Part shown: positions 1-10,133 of the stretch, piece after piece | Position numbering within the stretch: the first letter of the stretch is position 1 | Layout: every line of letters starts with the position of its first letter | Source: Paludibacter sp. | GTDB lineage: Bacteria; Bacteroidota; Bacteroidia; Bacteroidales; Paludibacteraceae | Assembly: GCA_028710895.1 (NCBI GenBank) | Contig: JAQTTH010000002.1 | Span: 62,001-126,000, forward strand | Direction: 5' to 3' | Length of the DNA: 64,000 bases | The notes under the pieces: generated by a model | The model's input: only the letters and a program-made list of their open reading frames with translations | What the model was told of the DNA's origin: nothing | The model's database searches: none | Made by a program: the position numbers and the translations under genes

Positions 1-299
1 TGGTAAATGTTGAACGATATTTTGTCAATTAAATTTTATCAAATATAAATATGTTCTGAAAAGACTTCTATTTCTAGAAAGGCGCTGTCAACCTCAAAAA
101 ATAGAAATTGTATGATAATTAATTGTCTATGTGGCTTGAATAGTTATATGGTAAAATTGAAATGGTCAGCAAAAACTACATTTACTATTTGTCTTTACCC
201 CAGTCATACAAGATAATTTGTACAATTAAAATGTGATTTGAGGTCTGTAAAATACAGAAAAGTGACAAAAACTCAACTTTAAAAACAACTAATATTCTC
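1..299. other. Upstream region, no gene
   Basis: This is AT-rich non-coding sequence before the first FAS1 lipoprotein gene. I see no RNA gene or strong stem-loop in it. A weak Bacteroidota-type promoter candidate lies near its 3' end and is listed separately. A gene further left could end outside the window. Confidence 0.5.
188..220 (+). promoter_or_regulatory. Weak candidate promoter for the left FAS1/SusCD operon
   Basis: TTTG at 188-191 and TAATTTG at 214-220 resemble the Bacteroidota -33 (TTTG) and -7 (TAnnTTTG) boxes. The -7 box is one base short of consensus and the spacer is slightly long at 22 nt. It would give a leader of about 70 nt before the start at 300. It is a motif match only. 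Confidence 0.25.
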
Positions 300-2210
300 A
301 TGAAAAAAAATGTGATTGAAAACCAAATAAAGAAATTGTTTTGTTTTCTATTATTGACTTTGTCGTTTATTTTCTCGTTAACTTCCTGTTATAATTCCGA
401 TGATGTTAAAGGAAATATTTACACTGCCAATGAAAAGAATTTGGGTCAATACCTGAAAGCTGATTCAGCTGAGTATTCCGAATTCTCAAAACTCTTGGAT
501 ACTACAGAAGTTTTGGGAGTTTTGAATTCCTATGGAACATATACCTGCTTTGCTCCTGACAATAATGCAATGAGGAATTATTATGCTTTAAAAGGCAAAT
601 CTAAACTTTCAGATTTCTCTTTAGATTCGTTAAGATTAATCGCTTATGATCACATTATTAATAAGGATTCCATTTATTCAACGAGCTTTATTTCAGGTCG
701 CCTTTCTTCGCAAACAATGAGTGAGCGATATATTACCATCTCTTTTCAAAGCGATTCGATTTTTGTAAACAAAATCTCCCGGATTATTGAAAAAGATATT
801 AAGGTCCACAATGGTGTAATACATAAAATCAGCAAAGTTTTAAACCCTAGCCGTTTAGGTGTTGTGGAGTTAATATCTCAGGATAAGAACTTTAAAATAT
901 TTTATGAAGCCTTATTGACAACGGGTTTGGCAGATTCTTTATTAAAGGAAAAGGACACAAATTATGATCCAACAAAATATAGTACCAGTGTAGTTAAAGA
1001 TAATTGGGTATTTCACAAATTATCTGTTCCTTCAGCTCGGAAATTTGGGTACACACTTTTCATGGAGAGTGATGCCACATTTCTTAACTATGGAGTAACT
1101 GATTTGACATCACTGAAGGTAATAGCAGCAAACATCTATGATAAAACTTTTCCAGAAGATGCTAACGTTACGAATATTACTGATTCCCGAAATAGTCTGA
1201 ACAGATTTGTTGCATATCATATTTTGCAAAGAAATATCGATGTGTCTAAATTAATTGATGCATATGATTGTCAACACATGCTAAAAACAATTGATATGTA
1301 TGAATACTTTGAAACCATGTGCTCAAATACATTGATTGAGGTTTCAAAAATCCGTTCTTTGGGAACTACAGGCACAAACCAAATAAATAGATTGCCTGAA
1401 ACAGGTGAAGCTGTGCATATTACTTCCAATAATAATATTCAGGCTACAAACGGAATATATCATGAAATTGATAAACTGTTGTGTTATTATAAATCAGTGG
1501 ATGAGATGCTATCTTCCAAAAGGTTGCGTTTTGATGGAGCCAGTTTCTTTGATGAATTAGCAAATAACAATATGCGTGGCCAACCTATGACTACCTATTC
1601 TCAGAATAATAACGGATATTATTTGCCCAAGGGTTATCTCAACAGGTTGAAATGCTCCGATCAGACATCGCTTGTTTACCTAACAAGTTTCGCACCTTAT
1701 CTGGACTATGAAGGTGATGAACTATGGTTGGTCGCTCAATCCGGGAAATTATACGATTTTACTGTGACTACGCCGCCGGTACCTGCAGGAACTTATGAGG
1801 TCCGCTTTGGGTATCAGCCAACTGGTTTAAGGGGTGTTGCACAATTTTATTTCGATGACATGCCGGCTGGGCTGCCAGTAAACCTGAGTAATTTTGCAAA
1901 TAGTACTTCTGTAGGGTGGGAAAAACCAGGGTCGGTAGCAGAAGATCCGTTTGGGTATCAAAATGATAAAGTTTTGAGAAACCGTGGCTATATGAAAGGT
2001 CCGGCATCCTTTACTGTACCCGATACCAGATGGTATTCAGGACCTGCAAGAATAAGTGTTAACTACTTGAGAAAGATCTTTGGGACTTTCAACTTTGATA
2101 AAGCCGGTACGCATACTATCACTGTAAAAGGGCTAAGCAATGGTGAATTCGTACTTGATTTTGTAGAATTTGTTCCTACCAGCGCAATTGAAACAGAAGA
2201 TATATATTAG
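300..2210 (+). CDS. FAS1-domain surface lipoprotein (SusCD-associated)
   Basis: This 636-residue protein has a lipoprotein signal peptide with lipobox cysteine C30 in SLTSCYNSDD. The acidic residues after the cysteine fit the Bacteroidota lipoprotein export signal, so surface exposure is likely. Two fasciclin (FAS1) repeats are visible at about 42-180 and 186-395. Each has the 'T(Y)TCFAPDNNAM' type strand near its start and the 'NG(V/I)xHxIxK(V/L)L' signature at its end. A beta-rich C-terminal domain of about 230 residues follows. FAS1 proteins next to SusC/SusD are usually thought to help hold glycan or stabilise the outer-membrane complex, but their ligand is unproven. It is the first gene of the left operon. 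A paralogue with the same C-terminal domain is cut by the right window edge (62441-64000, minus strand). Confidence 0.85.
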   Translation: MKKNVIENQIKKLFCFLLLTLSFIFSLTSCYNSDDVKGNIYTANEKNLGQYLKADSAEYSEFSKLLDTTEVLGVLNSYGTYTCFAPDNNAMRNYYALKGKSKLSDFSLDSLRLIAYDHIINKDSIYSTSFISGRLSSQTMSERYITISFQSDSIFVNKISRIIEKDIKVHNGVIHKISKVLNPSRLGVVELISQDKNFKIFYEALLTTGLADSLLKEKDTNYDPTKYSTSVVKDNWVFHKLSVPSARKFGYTLFMESDATFLNYGVTDLTSLKVIAANIYDKTFPEDANVTNITDSRNSLNRFVAYHILQRNIDVSKLIDAYDCQHMLKTIDMYEYFETMCSNTLIEVSKIRSLGTTGTNQINRLPETGEAVHITSNNNIQATNGIYHEIDKLLCYYKSVDEMLSSKRLRFDGASFFDELANNNMRGQPMTTYSQNNNGYYLPKGYLNRLKCSDQTSLVYLTSFAPYLDYEGDELWLVAQSGKLYDFTVTTPPVPAGTYEVRFGYQPTGLRGVAQFYFDDMPAGLPVNLSNFANSTSVGWEKPGSVAEDPFGYQNDKVLRNRGYMKGPASFTVPDTRWYSGPARISVNYLRKIFGTFNFDKAGTHTITVKGLSNGEFVLDFVEFVPTSAIETEDIY

Positions 2211-2645
2211 GTTCAATTAGAGTGGCCGATAGTAAAATGTTGACGTGTAATGGCTAGAAAACATTAGAGTTTGTATTTCCCAAATATTATGCCTCTTGGA
2301 ATAATTATACAGTTGTAAATATCATACTGTTTTTGCTGTTAATCGGGATAATAATGAGTCGTGTTCAATATATCTTGTTGTTGGTATTGATAGAATGTAT
2401 TTGACATAAATTGAAGTAATAGTTAAAATGCCATGTTGATTTTTGATGATTAATCAATGATGCCTTCCTGTATACTGCTTTAAAGAAAATAATGCCGAAT
2501 TAGAGTAACTTTTTGACTGATTAGTGGAAACTACTATGCCCTATCTGTGCCTAATTTTGAATATCATAACCAGCGGATTAAAAGGATCTATTTTTTTGCA
2601 TAGACGTTTATTTGATCTGATGCTGCTATTTAACACATTAAAATA
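2211..2645. other. Intergenic gap, no gene seen
   Basis: These 435 bases lie between two FAS1 genes. Both strands are rich in stops and I recognise no protein fragment or RNA. A TAATTTTG promoter-like box at 2552-2559 is listed separately. The length of the gap suggests the next gene has its own promoter. Confidence 0.5.
2552..2559 (+). promoter_or_regulatory. Candidate -7 box for the second FAS1 gene
   Basis: TAATTTTG is an exact match to the Bacteroidota -7 consensus TAnnTTTG. It sits 86 nt before the start at 2646. I see no good TTTG -33 box at the right distance, so the call stays weak. Confidence 0.3.
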
Positions 2646-5216
2646 ATGAAGAAATATTTTGAAAGATTGAGATTTCGACTAATGAAATTGATGATTCTAG
2701 TTTTTTTGGGAGCTTCAATACTTGTTTCGTGTAAGGATGAATACTTACTGGATAATTTAATGCCATCTTGGCTGGGTTCTAATATATATGATTATTTGGA
2801 TGAAAAGGGAAACTATACTTATACTTTAAAACTAATTGATGATCTTAATTATAGCGATGTTTTAAAACGTACAGGTAGCAAAACATTATTTGTTGCATCT
2901 GACAGTGCTTACAACGAATTCTTCAAAAATAATGAATGGGGGGTCGTGAAATATGAACAGCTGACATTGGCTCAAAAAAAACTGCTGTTAAATTATACAA
3001 TGATTAACAATGCATTTTTGATTGAGCAGTTATCCAGTTATAATAGCAATGGTAGCTTAATAGAGGATAATGCAATGCGCCGGGCTACAGCAGAATCTCC
3101 ACTTGATAGTATCCCGTTTGAGAAAGAAAATAGTTTACCAACTACTTCCAACTGGGCAAGTTATAAGAACAAGGGATTATATTTATTAAAAGATGGGTCT
3201 TCTAGTCCTTTGGTTTACTTCTTTCAGTCTTTTTTAGACAAAAATGCAATAACTAACGAAGATGTAAGTATCGTAACTGGAGGTTTGGTTCGCCAAACAA
3301 ATGATGCTCATGTTTTTAATTGTAAAATTATCAAACGGGATATAACATGTCAAAACGGATATATAAATGTTTTGAATAAGGTGTTAGTTCCTCCGGTAAA
3401 TATGGCTCAATACATATTATCTAACCCTAAAACAACCATCTTTTCGAAATTATTGGAGCGATATAGTACACCGTATTTTACTTCAGCTGCATCCAAACTT
3501 ACCAGCGATTATCATCAAAAATATCCAGAGTTTAATGATTCCTTATTCGAGAAAAAATACTTTGCAGTTAATGGTGGGGTAACAGTATTGCACAATGGGA
3601 ATGCGGTGGAAAATCTATTGGCATATGATCCGGGATGGAATTCTTATAAAACAGCTTCGGACGCTCAACTTCAGTCTGATATGGCAGCTATGTTTGTCCC
3701 TTCTGACGATGCTATGAAAGATTATTTTAATAATGGTGTTGGACAACTCTTAAAAGATCGTTTCGGCACTTGGGATAATATCCCAGATGCAATCATTTTG
3801 CCATTAATTAAACGGCACATGCGTGCTTCATTTATCGAATCTGTTCCCAGTAAGTTTAGTAAAATGGTGGATGTAGAAAATTACACATTGCCTGTTGAAA
3901 AGAATCATATTGTAGATGCATATACAGGTGTTAATGGAGTTGTGTATACAACCAATACGGTCTACCCTCCTGTTGACTATATATCAGTTTATAGCCCGGT
4001 TTTACTTAGTAATGATTCTAAAATCATGAACTGGGTGATTAAATATAACACTGAAAAAGCAAAAGATGGAACACCTTTCGCATTTTATAAATTGTATTTG
4101 AACTCTCTAACAGCTAAATATAGTTTGTTTATTCCTGCTGATAGATATCTTACAAAATACATAGACCCAATAGCATACGGTCAGGATGTTCCCGGAGTTT
4201 TAAAGTTTTGGTATGATGAAAACAAAGCCACTGTTAAAGCCTCTGTTTATAAGTATAATAAATCACAAGATGTAGTTGGAGATTCAATAGGACTGATTAC
4301 AGATGAAACGTTTATTCTAAATAGATTACATGATTTGCTAGATTCTCATATTGTAGTTGGCGGTGTTGAAACGGGTGCTGGATATCATATAACAAAAGCA
4401 AATGACCTGATTAAAACGACTGGTTTTGGCAATTCATTGATTGTTCAAGGTGGAGATGATCTTGCTAAAAATACCGAAGCTGAAGTATTGACAAATAAAT
4501 ATTATAGTCAGGCTAATGGTAAGACTTACTTTATCAATAAGCCTATTCAGGCTGCATTAAGATCAACTTATAAAGCGCTGAGTGAAACTCCTCAATTCTC
4601 GAAATTTTTCGAATTGTTGAATGGAGTACCTGATACATGTGTATCTCAGATTTTTACGCAACAAGGTATTGATAGTCGAATAAACTTCTTTAATGCTTTT
4701 CGCTATACTATTTATGTTCCTACAAACGATGCGGTGCAGACAGCCCTTGATCAGGGTGTTGTAACACCCTGGAGTCAGATTTATGCACTCGGTTCTGGTA
4801 AAGCACAAGGCGATGCTATCAGTAAAATGATTCGATTTCTCCGTTATCACTTTCAGGATAATGCAGTTTTTTTTGGGAGTAATGTTAATTCTGTATATCA
4901 GTCTGCCACAATCAAAACAAATAACCTGACTACACATTGGGGAACTGCAAAAAACAAGTATTATAAAATAGGAGTAGAAGGAACAAGTAATTCATTGACC
5001 CTGACTACTGAAAATAACAAAACAGCACATGTGGAAACGAAAGATGGTTTATATAATATCATTGTAAAGGATTATATCTTTAATTACATACCTACTAAGT
5101 TTAAGAATATTGATGGCACAGGTAATGCTACAGGGACTGACTTTACAAGTTCCTCAATTATTTCTTCATCTTCCTCAGTTATCCACCAAATTGATAATGT
5201 TTTGACTTTTGAATAA
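2646..5216 (+). CDS. Four-repeat FAS1-domain surface lipoprotein
   Basis: This 856-residue lipoprotein has its lipobox cysteine at C29 (ILVSCKDEY), with an acidic pair after it that fits surface export. I can make out about four divergent fasciclin-type repeats, at roughly 40-255, 255-435, 440-640 and 655-856. The clearest markers are 'TLFVASDSAYNEFF', 'AMFVPSDDAMKDYF', 'SLFIPADRYL' and 'TIYVPTNDAVQ', with closing segments such as 'NGYINVLNKVLVPP' and 'VIHQIDNVLTFE'. It is longer than the other FAS1 proteins here and lacks their beta-rich C-terminal domain. The next gene, a SusC, starts one base after its stop, so they are translationally linked. The role is inferred to be glycan capture or support of the SusC/SusD complex. 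Confidence 0.8.
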   Translation: MKKYFERLRFRLMKLMILVFLGASILVSCKDEYLLDNLMPSWLGSNIYDYLDEKGNYTYTLKLIDDLNYSDVLKRTGSKTLFVASDSAYNEFFKNNEWGVVKYEQLTLAQKKLLLNYTMINNAFLIEQLSSYNSNGSLIEDNAMRRATAESPLDSIPFEKENSLPTTSNWASYKNKGLYLLKDGSSSPLVYFFQSFLDKNAITNEDVSIVTGGLVRQTNDAHVFNCKIIKRDITCQNGYINVLNKVLVPPVNMAQYILSNPKTTIFSKLLERYSTPYFTSAASKLTSDYHQKYPEFNDSLFEKKYFAVNGGVTVLHNGNAVENLLAYDPGWNSYKTASDAQLQSDMAAMFVPSDDAMKDYFNNGVGQLLKDRFGTWDNIPDAIILPLIKRHMRASFIESVPSKFSKMVDVENYTLPVEKNHIVDAYTGVNGVVYTTNTVYPPVDYISVYSPVLLSNDSKIMNWVIKYNTEKAKDGTPFAFYKLYLNSLTAKYSLFIPADRYLTKYIDPIAYGQDVPGVLKFWYDENKATVKASVYKYNKSQDVVGDSIGLITDETFILNRLHDLLDSHIVVGGVETGAGYHITKANDLIKTTGFGNSLIVQGGDDLAKNTEAEVLTNKYYSQANGKTYFINKPIQAALRSTYKALSETPQFSKFFELLNGVPDTCVSQIFTQQGIDSRINFFNAFRYTIYVPTNDAVQTALDQGVVTPWSQIYALGSGKAQGDAISKMIRFLRYHFQDNAVFFGSNVNSVYQSATIKTNNLTTHWGTAKNKYYKIGVEGTSNSLTLTTENNKTAHVETKDGLYNIIVKDYIFNYIPTKFKNIDGTGNATGTDFTSSSIISSSSSVIHQIDNVLTFE

Positions 5217-5217
5217 A

Positions 5218-8200
5218 ATGAAAAATAGAATGAAATTCAGACAGATATTTCCCATATTACTAATTGGTATTTTGTTCCCTGTTCATGCTTTTGCACAAAG
5301 TGCTGCTAATATAATTCAGGGGACAATTATATCTTCTTATGAAAAAGATCCATTAATAGGTGTAAATGTTTCGGAAGTTGATAAAGCAAACCGTATTGTA
5401 AGTGCAGCAGTAACTGACATAAACGGACATTTTGTGTTACGCGTAAAAAATATTCAGAATAAACTTTCAGTAAGCTACATTGGCTATCTAAAACAGAGCT
5501 TAGCTATTGATAGTAAAAGACAATTTAGAATTGAGCTAAAGGATAATGCAAAGGTAATTGAGGGAGTTGAGGTTAAAGGCAAGCGACAAACTAGTCAGGG
5601 TGGGTATTCCATTCCGCAAAGGGAGGTCGGGGCTGCAATGCAAACTCTTGACATGAAAGAATTAGAGGGTATACAGGTTACATCTGTAGATGAGGCTTTA
5701 CAGGGGCGAATTGCCGGACTGGATATAGTCTCAAATTCCGGTGATCCGGGTAGTGGGAGTTCAATGCGTATTCGTGGTGTTACATCGATCAATGGGAGCA
5801 GCGAACCTTTGATTGTCGTGAATGGGGTGCCATTTGATGTGGAAGTTGATGCGAATTTTGACTATACCAACTCAAATCAGGAACAATATGCGAATATGTT
5901 AAGCATAAATCCGGATGATATTCAGGAGATTACTGTTTTGAAAGATGCAGCAGCTTCTGCTATCTGGGGATCAAAAGGTGCCAATGGAGTAATTATGATT
6001 ACAACCAAAAAAGGAGTTTCTGGCCCTACAAAAGTAGATTATACATATCGATTTACGCGTACTGTTCAACCCAAAGGATTGAATATGTTATCTGGTGATC
6101 AATTTACTATGTTGATGAAGCAAGCATATCTCAACCCTGCTCTGGATGAAAATGCAAGTAATTTAGAGGAATACAATTATGATGTAAATTATCCTGATTA
6201 CGAAAACTATAACAACAATACTGATTGGGTAAAAGCGATTTCCCAGATAGGGAATATAAATGATCATTACTTAACGGTTTCCGGAGGTGGTGATAAGGCG
6301 ACGTACCGTGTTTCTGGAGGTTTTGTTAAACAGAAGGGAACCATTATTGGTCAAGAACGAAAGGCAGTTTCTTCCAGAGCAAACCTGGAATACTCGGTTT
6401 CTGATCGCATTAAGTTTATTTCGGAATTCTCATTTACAAATACAGATGATGATAAAAATTATACTGAGAGTAGTTACAAGAGTTTATTAGCCATTGCTTA
6501 TAAAAAAATGCCCAATGTTAGCATATATGCTCAGGATAATAATGGTAATAATACAACAACATTCTATAATATTCCACTTACTTCATTGCTTAATGCCTCA
6601 CAGAGAGATTTGAAAAATCCGGTTGCATTAGCACGTCTAGCGACTAATAATGTGAAATCATTAAAAGTGTTGCCTACTTTCAGGTTGCAATATGATTTAA
6701 TTGATCCTTCGAAGGCTTTGTTGAGGTACAATATGTACACTTCTTTTGATATGAGTAAGAGTAAAACCGTTGTGTTTCTTCCGCAAGAGGTCTCTAATCT
6801 TTACTGGGCCAATGGGGGTGTAAATAGAGCGGATAATTCATCTTCTGAAAGTCTTGGAATATATACTGATAATAACATAGCCTGGCAACCATCTTTTGAA
6901 AATAAAGATCATAGTTTATTGTTGTATGGGTCATTTCAAACAACTTTTGGAAACTCAACTGCGCAGGGTATTTCCAGCTTTTCATTACCATCCGGTAACG
7001 CAATTGACGCTTCAGGTTTCGGATATTTGTCAGGGGGTAACACAAGCCATTATTCATGGCGATCATTGGGAGTTATGGTGCGTGGGCACTATGCATATAA
7101 ATCAAGATATATTATTGATGGTACATTCCGCAGGGACGGTAGTACGAAATTTGGTAATGCAAATAAATGGGGAAATTTTCCGGGTCTTTCACTGAAATGG
7201 ATTATATCAGATGAACCTTGGTTGGAAAAACATACTAAGAAATGGCTTAGTATGCTTGCTTTTCGCCCAGCATGGGGTGTAAGTGGTAATCAGCCTAAGT
7301 ATGAGTATCTGTATTTCAGCAAATATGATGCATATGATAGCTATATAGATATGAGTGCTATGAGACCGTTATCACTTCGGTTGAGTAATTTGAAATGGGA
7401 AACTACTACTCAGAAGAACTATGGTCTTGACTTAGGGCTGTTTGATGATAAATTGGTTTTTGATTTGAATTTCTATAAAAAGCGAACAAATGATATTTTA
7501 TTTAAGGATGTGGCAATTACTACCTCATCAGGCTATACAACATTACCATATATAAATGGAGGTATTATGGATAACGAAGGATGGGAAATAAATATTAATG
7601 CAAACAAGGTAATTAGTGCTGGAAATTTTAGTATGGATTTCAGATGCAACTTGTCAAATTATAAAAATACGCTTATCGATTTAAATGAAACATTATTGAA
7701 TAGCTATAATTCTGATTATGATTATACTAATGGGTCTTATCTAACCCGTATTCAATTAGGAAATTCATTTGGGTCAATATATGGATTTAAATATAAAGGA
7801 GTTTATCAATACGATAAATATAAGGATAAGGACAATGACGGAAATATGATTATTCATGAAAATTCACCTGTAGCTCGTGATGAAAGCGGACGTGTGTTGA
7901 AAGATCAAGATGGCAATGCACTACCAATGTGGTTTAATTATTATAAAAAAGGAGGTGTAAATGCTTATCGGTTTCGTGGTGGAGATGCTATTTATGAAGA
8001 TATAAATCATGATGGAAATATTGATGAACTTGATATTGTGTATTTAGGGAATTCGAATCCGAAACTAAATGGTGGTTTTGGACCCACTTTTCGGTATAAA
8101 AACCTGTCCTGTAGCATGTTTTTTAATTTCCGGTATGGAAATAAGATTGTAAATAGTGCACGTATGTATGCTGAGAACATGTATTTTGACAATAATCAAA

Positions 8201-8547
8201 GTACTGCCGTTAACTGGAGGTGGCGTAAAGATGGAGATATTACAGAAATTCCCAGAGCTTTACATGCTTATGGATATAACTGGTTAGGTAGCGACAGATA
8301 CGTAGAAGATGGCTCTTTTCTTCGTTTTAAATACATGTCATTCAATTATTCTGTTCCATCCAAAATCATTAAAAAATACGGAATCAATAAATTGTCAGTG
8401 TATCTGACATTCAATAATTTATGGGTGTTTACAAAATATACAGGGGTTGATCCGGAGGTTGGGTATGGCTCGTTGGGATTAAGTACCGATGGTTCAAGTA
8501 CTCCTCGTTCCAAAGATTTCACATTAGGTATTTCACTCGGACTTTAA
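5218..8547 (+). CDS. SusC/RagA-type TonB-dependent outer membrane transporter
   Basis: This is an outer-membrane importer of oligosaccharides of about 1,109 residues, the usual length for SusC. It has a signal peptide ending near HAFAQ, a carboxypeptidase-regulatory-like domain at about 30-115, a TonB plug at about 130-265, then the beta-barrel. The plug shows SusC/RagA hallmarks such as 'MRIRGVTSINGSSEPLIVV' and 'ITVLKDAAASAIWGSKGANG'. I chose the ATG at 5218, one base after the upstream stop. An in-frame TTG at 5209 would overlap the previous gene and is less likely. It pairs with the SusD gene 12 bases downstream. It is clearly different from the SusC at 11872, so the operon holds two distinct SusC types. 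Confidence 0.93.
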   Translation: MKNRMKFRQIFPILLIGILFPVHAFAQSAANIIQGTIISSYEKDPLIGVNVSEVDKANRIVSAAVTDINGHFVLRVKNIQNKLSVSYIGYLKQSLAIDSKRQFRIELKDNAKVIEGVEVKGKRQTSQGGYSIPQREVGAAMQTLDMKELEGIQVTSVDEALQGRIAGLDIVSNSGDPGSGSSMRIRGVTSINGSSEPLIVVNGVPFDVEVDANFDYTNSNQEQYANMLSINPDDIQEITVLKDAAASAIWGSKGANGVIMITTKKGVSGPTKVDYTYRFTRTVQPKGLNMLSGDQFTMLMKQAYLNPALDENASNLEEYNYDVNYPDYENYNNNTDWVKAISQIGNINDHYLTVSGGGDKATYRVSGGFVKQKGTIIGQERKAVSSRANLEYSVSDRIKFISEFSFTNTDDDKNYTESSYKSLLAIAYKKMPNVSIYAQDNNGNNTTTFYNIPLTSLLNASQRDLKNPVALARLATNNVKSLKVLPTFRLQYDLIDPSKALLRYNMYTSFDMSKSKTVVFLPQEVSNLYWANGGVNRADNSSSESLGIYTDNNIAWQPSFENKDHSLLLYGSFQTTFGNSTAQGISSFSLPSGNAIDASGFGYLSGGNTSHYSWRSLGVMVRGHYAYKSRYIIDGTFRRDGSTKFGNANKWGNFPGLSLKWIISDEPWLEKHTKKWLSMLAFRPAWGVSGNQPKYEYLYFSKYDAYDSYIDMSAMRPLSLRLSNLKWETTTQKNYGLDLGLFDDKLVFDLNFYKKRTNDILFKDVAITTSSGYTTLPYINGGIMDNEGWEININANKVISAGNFSMDFRCNLSNYKNTLIDLNETLLNSYNSDYDYTNGSYLTRIQLGNSFGSIYGFKYKGVYQYDKYKDKDNDGNMIIHENSPVARDESGRVLKDQDGNALPMWFNYYKKGGVNAYRFRGGDAIYEDINHDGNIDELDIVYLGNSNPKLNGGFGPTFRYKNLSCSMFFNFRYGNKIVNSARMYAENMYFDNNQSTAVNWRWRKDGDITEIPRALHAYGYNWLGSDRYVEDGSFLRFKYMSFNYSVPSKIIKKYGINKLSVYLTFNNLWVFTKYTGVDPEVGYGSLGLSTDGSSTPRSKDFTLGISLGL

Positions 8548-8559
8548 TTTGAAAAAATC

Positions 8560-10125
8560 ATGAACAAAAAATTATATATCCTGACTTTTTTAGCAGCATT
8601 GATTCTCGGTACAACTTCTTGTACTGATTGGCTGAATCAAAAACCGGAAAGCCAGACTATCCTGGAAGACTTTTGGCAGTCAGAATCAGATGTTGATGCT
8701 GTTTTAGCAGCCTGTTATCGTGGATTTATTACGGATGATAATATTAATAAAATAATGATTTGGAGTGAACTACGCTCTGATGAAGTTACAAAAGGGAAAG
8801 GTACTCGATACGAATTACAACTTATGTTGGAAGGAAATATCAACTCAACTAATTCATATTGTAATTGGTCTTCTCTGTATAGTGTTATCAATTATTGCAA
8901 TACTTTGTTGAAGTTTGCTCCTAATGTTGTTAACCTGGATGAAAATTTTACTGTAGATGATTTAGCTCATGTACAAGCAGAAGCAAAAGCACTAAGGGCT
9001 TTATGTTATTTTTATTTAGTAAGAACATTTAATGAAGTTCCATTGATTGAAGATGCAAGTGTTGATGATACACAAGATTATAACAAAGCAAAATCATCAG
9101 AAAGGGATCTTCTGGACTTTATTATAGCCGATCTTCAGTTTGCTCAGAAAAATATTAGAATTGATTTTGGAAATAAAAAGTATAATAAAGGACGATTTAC
9201 AATAAACTCGGTAAATGCATTATTGGCAGATGTCTATTTATGGGATCAGCAGTATGATAAATGCGTGGAAACTTGTAATAGTGTTTTGGCAGATAAGCAG
9301 CTAGAATTAGTGAAAAGTAATCTGATGTATAGTACTGTTTTCTTTAATGGAAATTCAACTGAAAGCATACTGGAATTGCAGTTTGATGATAATGTGCAGG
9401 TAAATAATTCCGTTTTCAATTTATATGGATATAGTAGTGACAGATTTGGGGATTTGAGCTTCCCTGCAACAATGGTTTATGATACACAAAATAAAGTCTA
9501 TGGTGCTTATTCACCATTCAATTATGCAGTTTCCTCTACCTTGTTTGAAAGTAAAAATGATATAAGACAAAAAGATTTTTTGAATATTTCTCAAGCTACA
9601 GACGGGGAGTATTATATATTTAAATACGCTGGTATTATGAGAACAGTAAATCCTAATGGTACGAGCAACTATTTTTATCGTTCAACTACTTCTAATTGGA
9701 TTTTGTATAGGCTGTCAGATATTATGCTGATGAAAGCTGAAGCATTGGTGCAGTTGGGTGCAGCGAATTATAAAGATGCGATGACTATGATTAATAAATC
9801 ATATACGCGTTCTAACAGTGACTCATTAGTCGTAACTAATTATCCCTCTAAAAATGATATGGAGAAACTGGTTCTTCGTGAACGATTGAGAGAGTTAATG
9901 TTCGAAGGTAAAAGATGGTTTGATTTGGTTAGAATGGCCCGACGTGAAAATTCTACTGGAACGTTAAATGAATATGTCCAACATAAAGTGTCAACAGGAG
10001 GTTCTTCAATGGAAGTCTCTTCACTGGATGGATTGTATATGCCGATTTCTCAGGCTGAGTTAAAGGCAAATCTCAAACTTGTTCAAAATCCATATTATTT
10101 AGTTACTAGTAGTACTTCAAAATAA
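8560..10125 (+). CDS. SusD/RagB-type nutrient-binding lipoprotein
   Basis: This 521-residue surface lipoprotein (C21 in GTTSCTDWL) caps the preceding SusC and binds oligosaccharide. SusD-family marks include the N-terminal 'LNQKPESQTILEDFWQSE' segment, TPR-like helices around 'AEAKALRALCYFYLVRTFN' (about 140-160), and the C-terminal 'RLRELMFEGKRWFDLVR' helix. It starts 12 bases after SusC and is followed 8 bases later by a FAS1 lipoprotein gene, so they share an operon. It has only family-level resemblance to the SusD at 15183, so the two pairs probably bind different glycan pieces. Confidence 0.93.
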   Translation: MNKKLYILTFLAALILGTTSCTDWLNQKPESQTILEDFWQSESDVDAVLAACYRGFITDDNINKIMIWSELRSDEVTKGKGTRYELQLMLEGNINSTNSYCNWSSLYSVINYCNTLLKFAPNVVNLDENFTVDDLAHVQAEAKALRALCYFYLVRTFNEVPLIEDASVDDTQDYNKAKSSERDLLDFIIADLQFAQKNIRIDFGNKKYNKGRFTINSVNALLADVYLWDQQYDKCVETCNSVLADKQLELVKSNLMYSTVFFNGNSTESILELQFDDNVQVNNSVFNLYGYSSDRFGDLSFPATMVYDTQNKVYGAYSPFNYAVSSTLFESKNDIRQKDFLNISQATDGEYYIFKYAGIMRTVNPNGTSNYFYRSTTSNWILYRLSDIMLMKAEALVQLGAANYKDAMTMINKSYTRSNSDSLVVTNYPSKNDMEKLVLRERLRELMFEGKRWFDLVRMARRENSTGTLNEYVQHKVSTGGSSMEVSSLDGLYMPISQAELKANLKLVQNPYYLVTSSTSK

Positions 10126-10133
10126 TCATTTTT

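Noticed and set aside
4563-4937. 124-codon minus-strand open frame
   Set aside because: It is antisense to the fourth FAS1 repeat of a well-supported lipoprotein gene.
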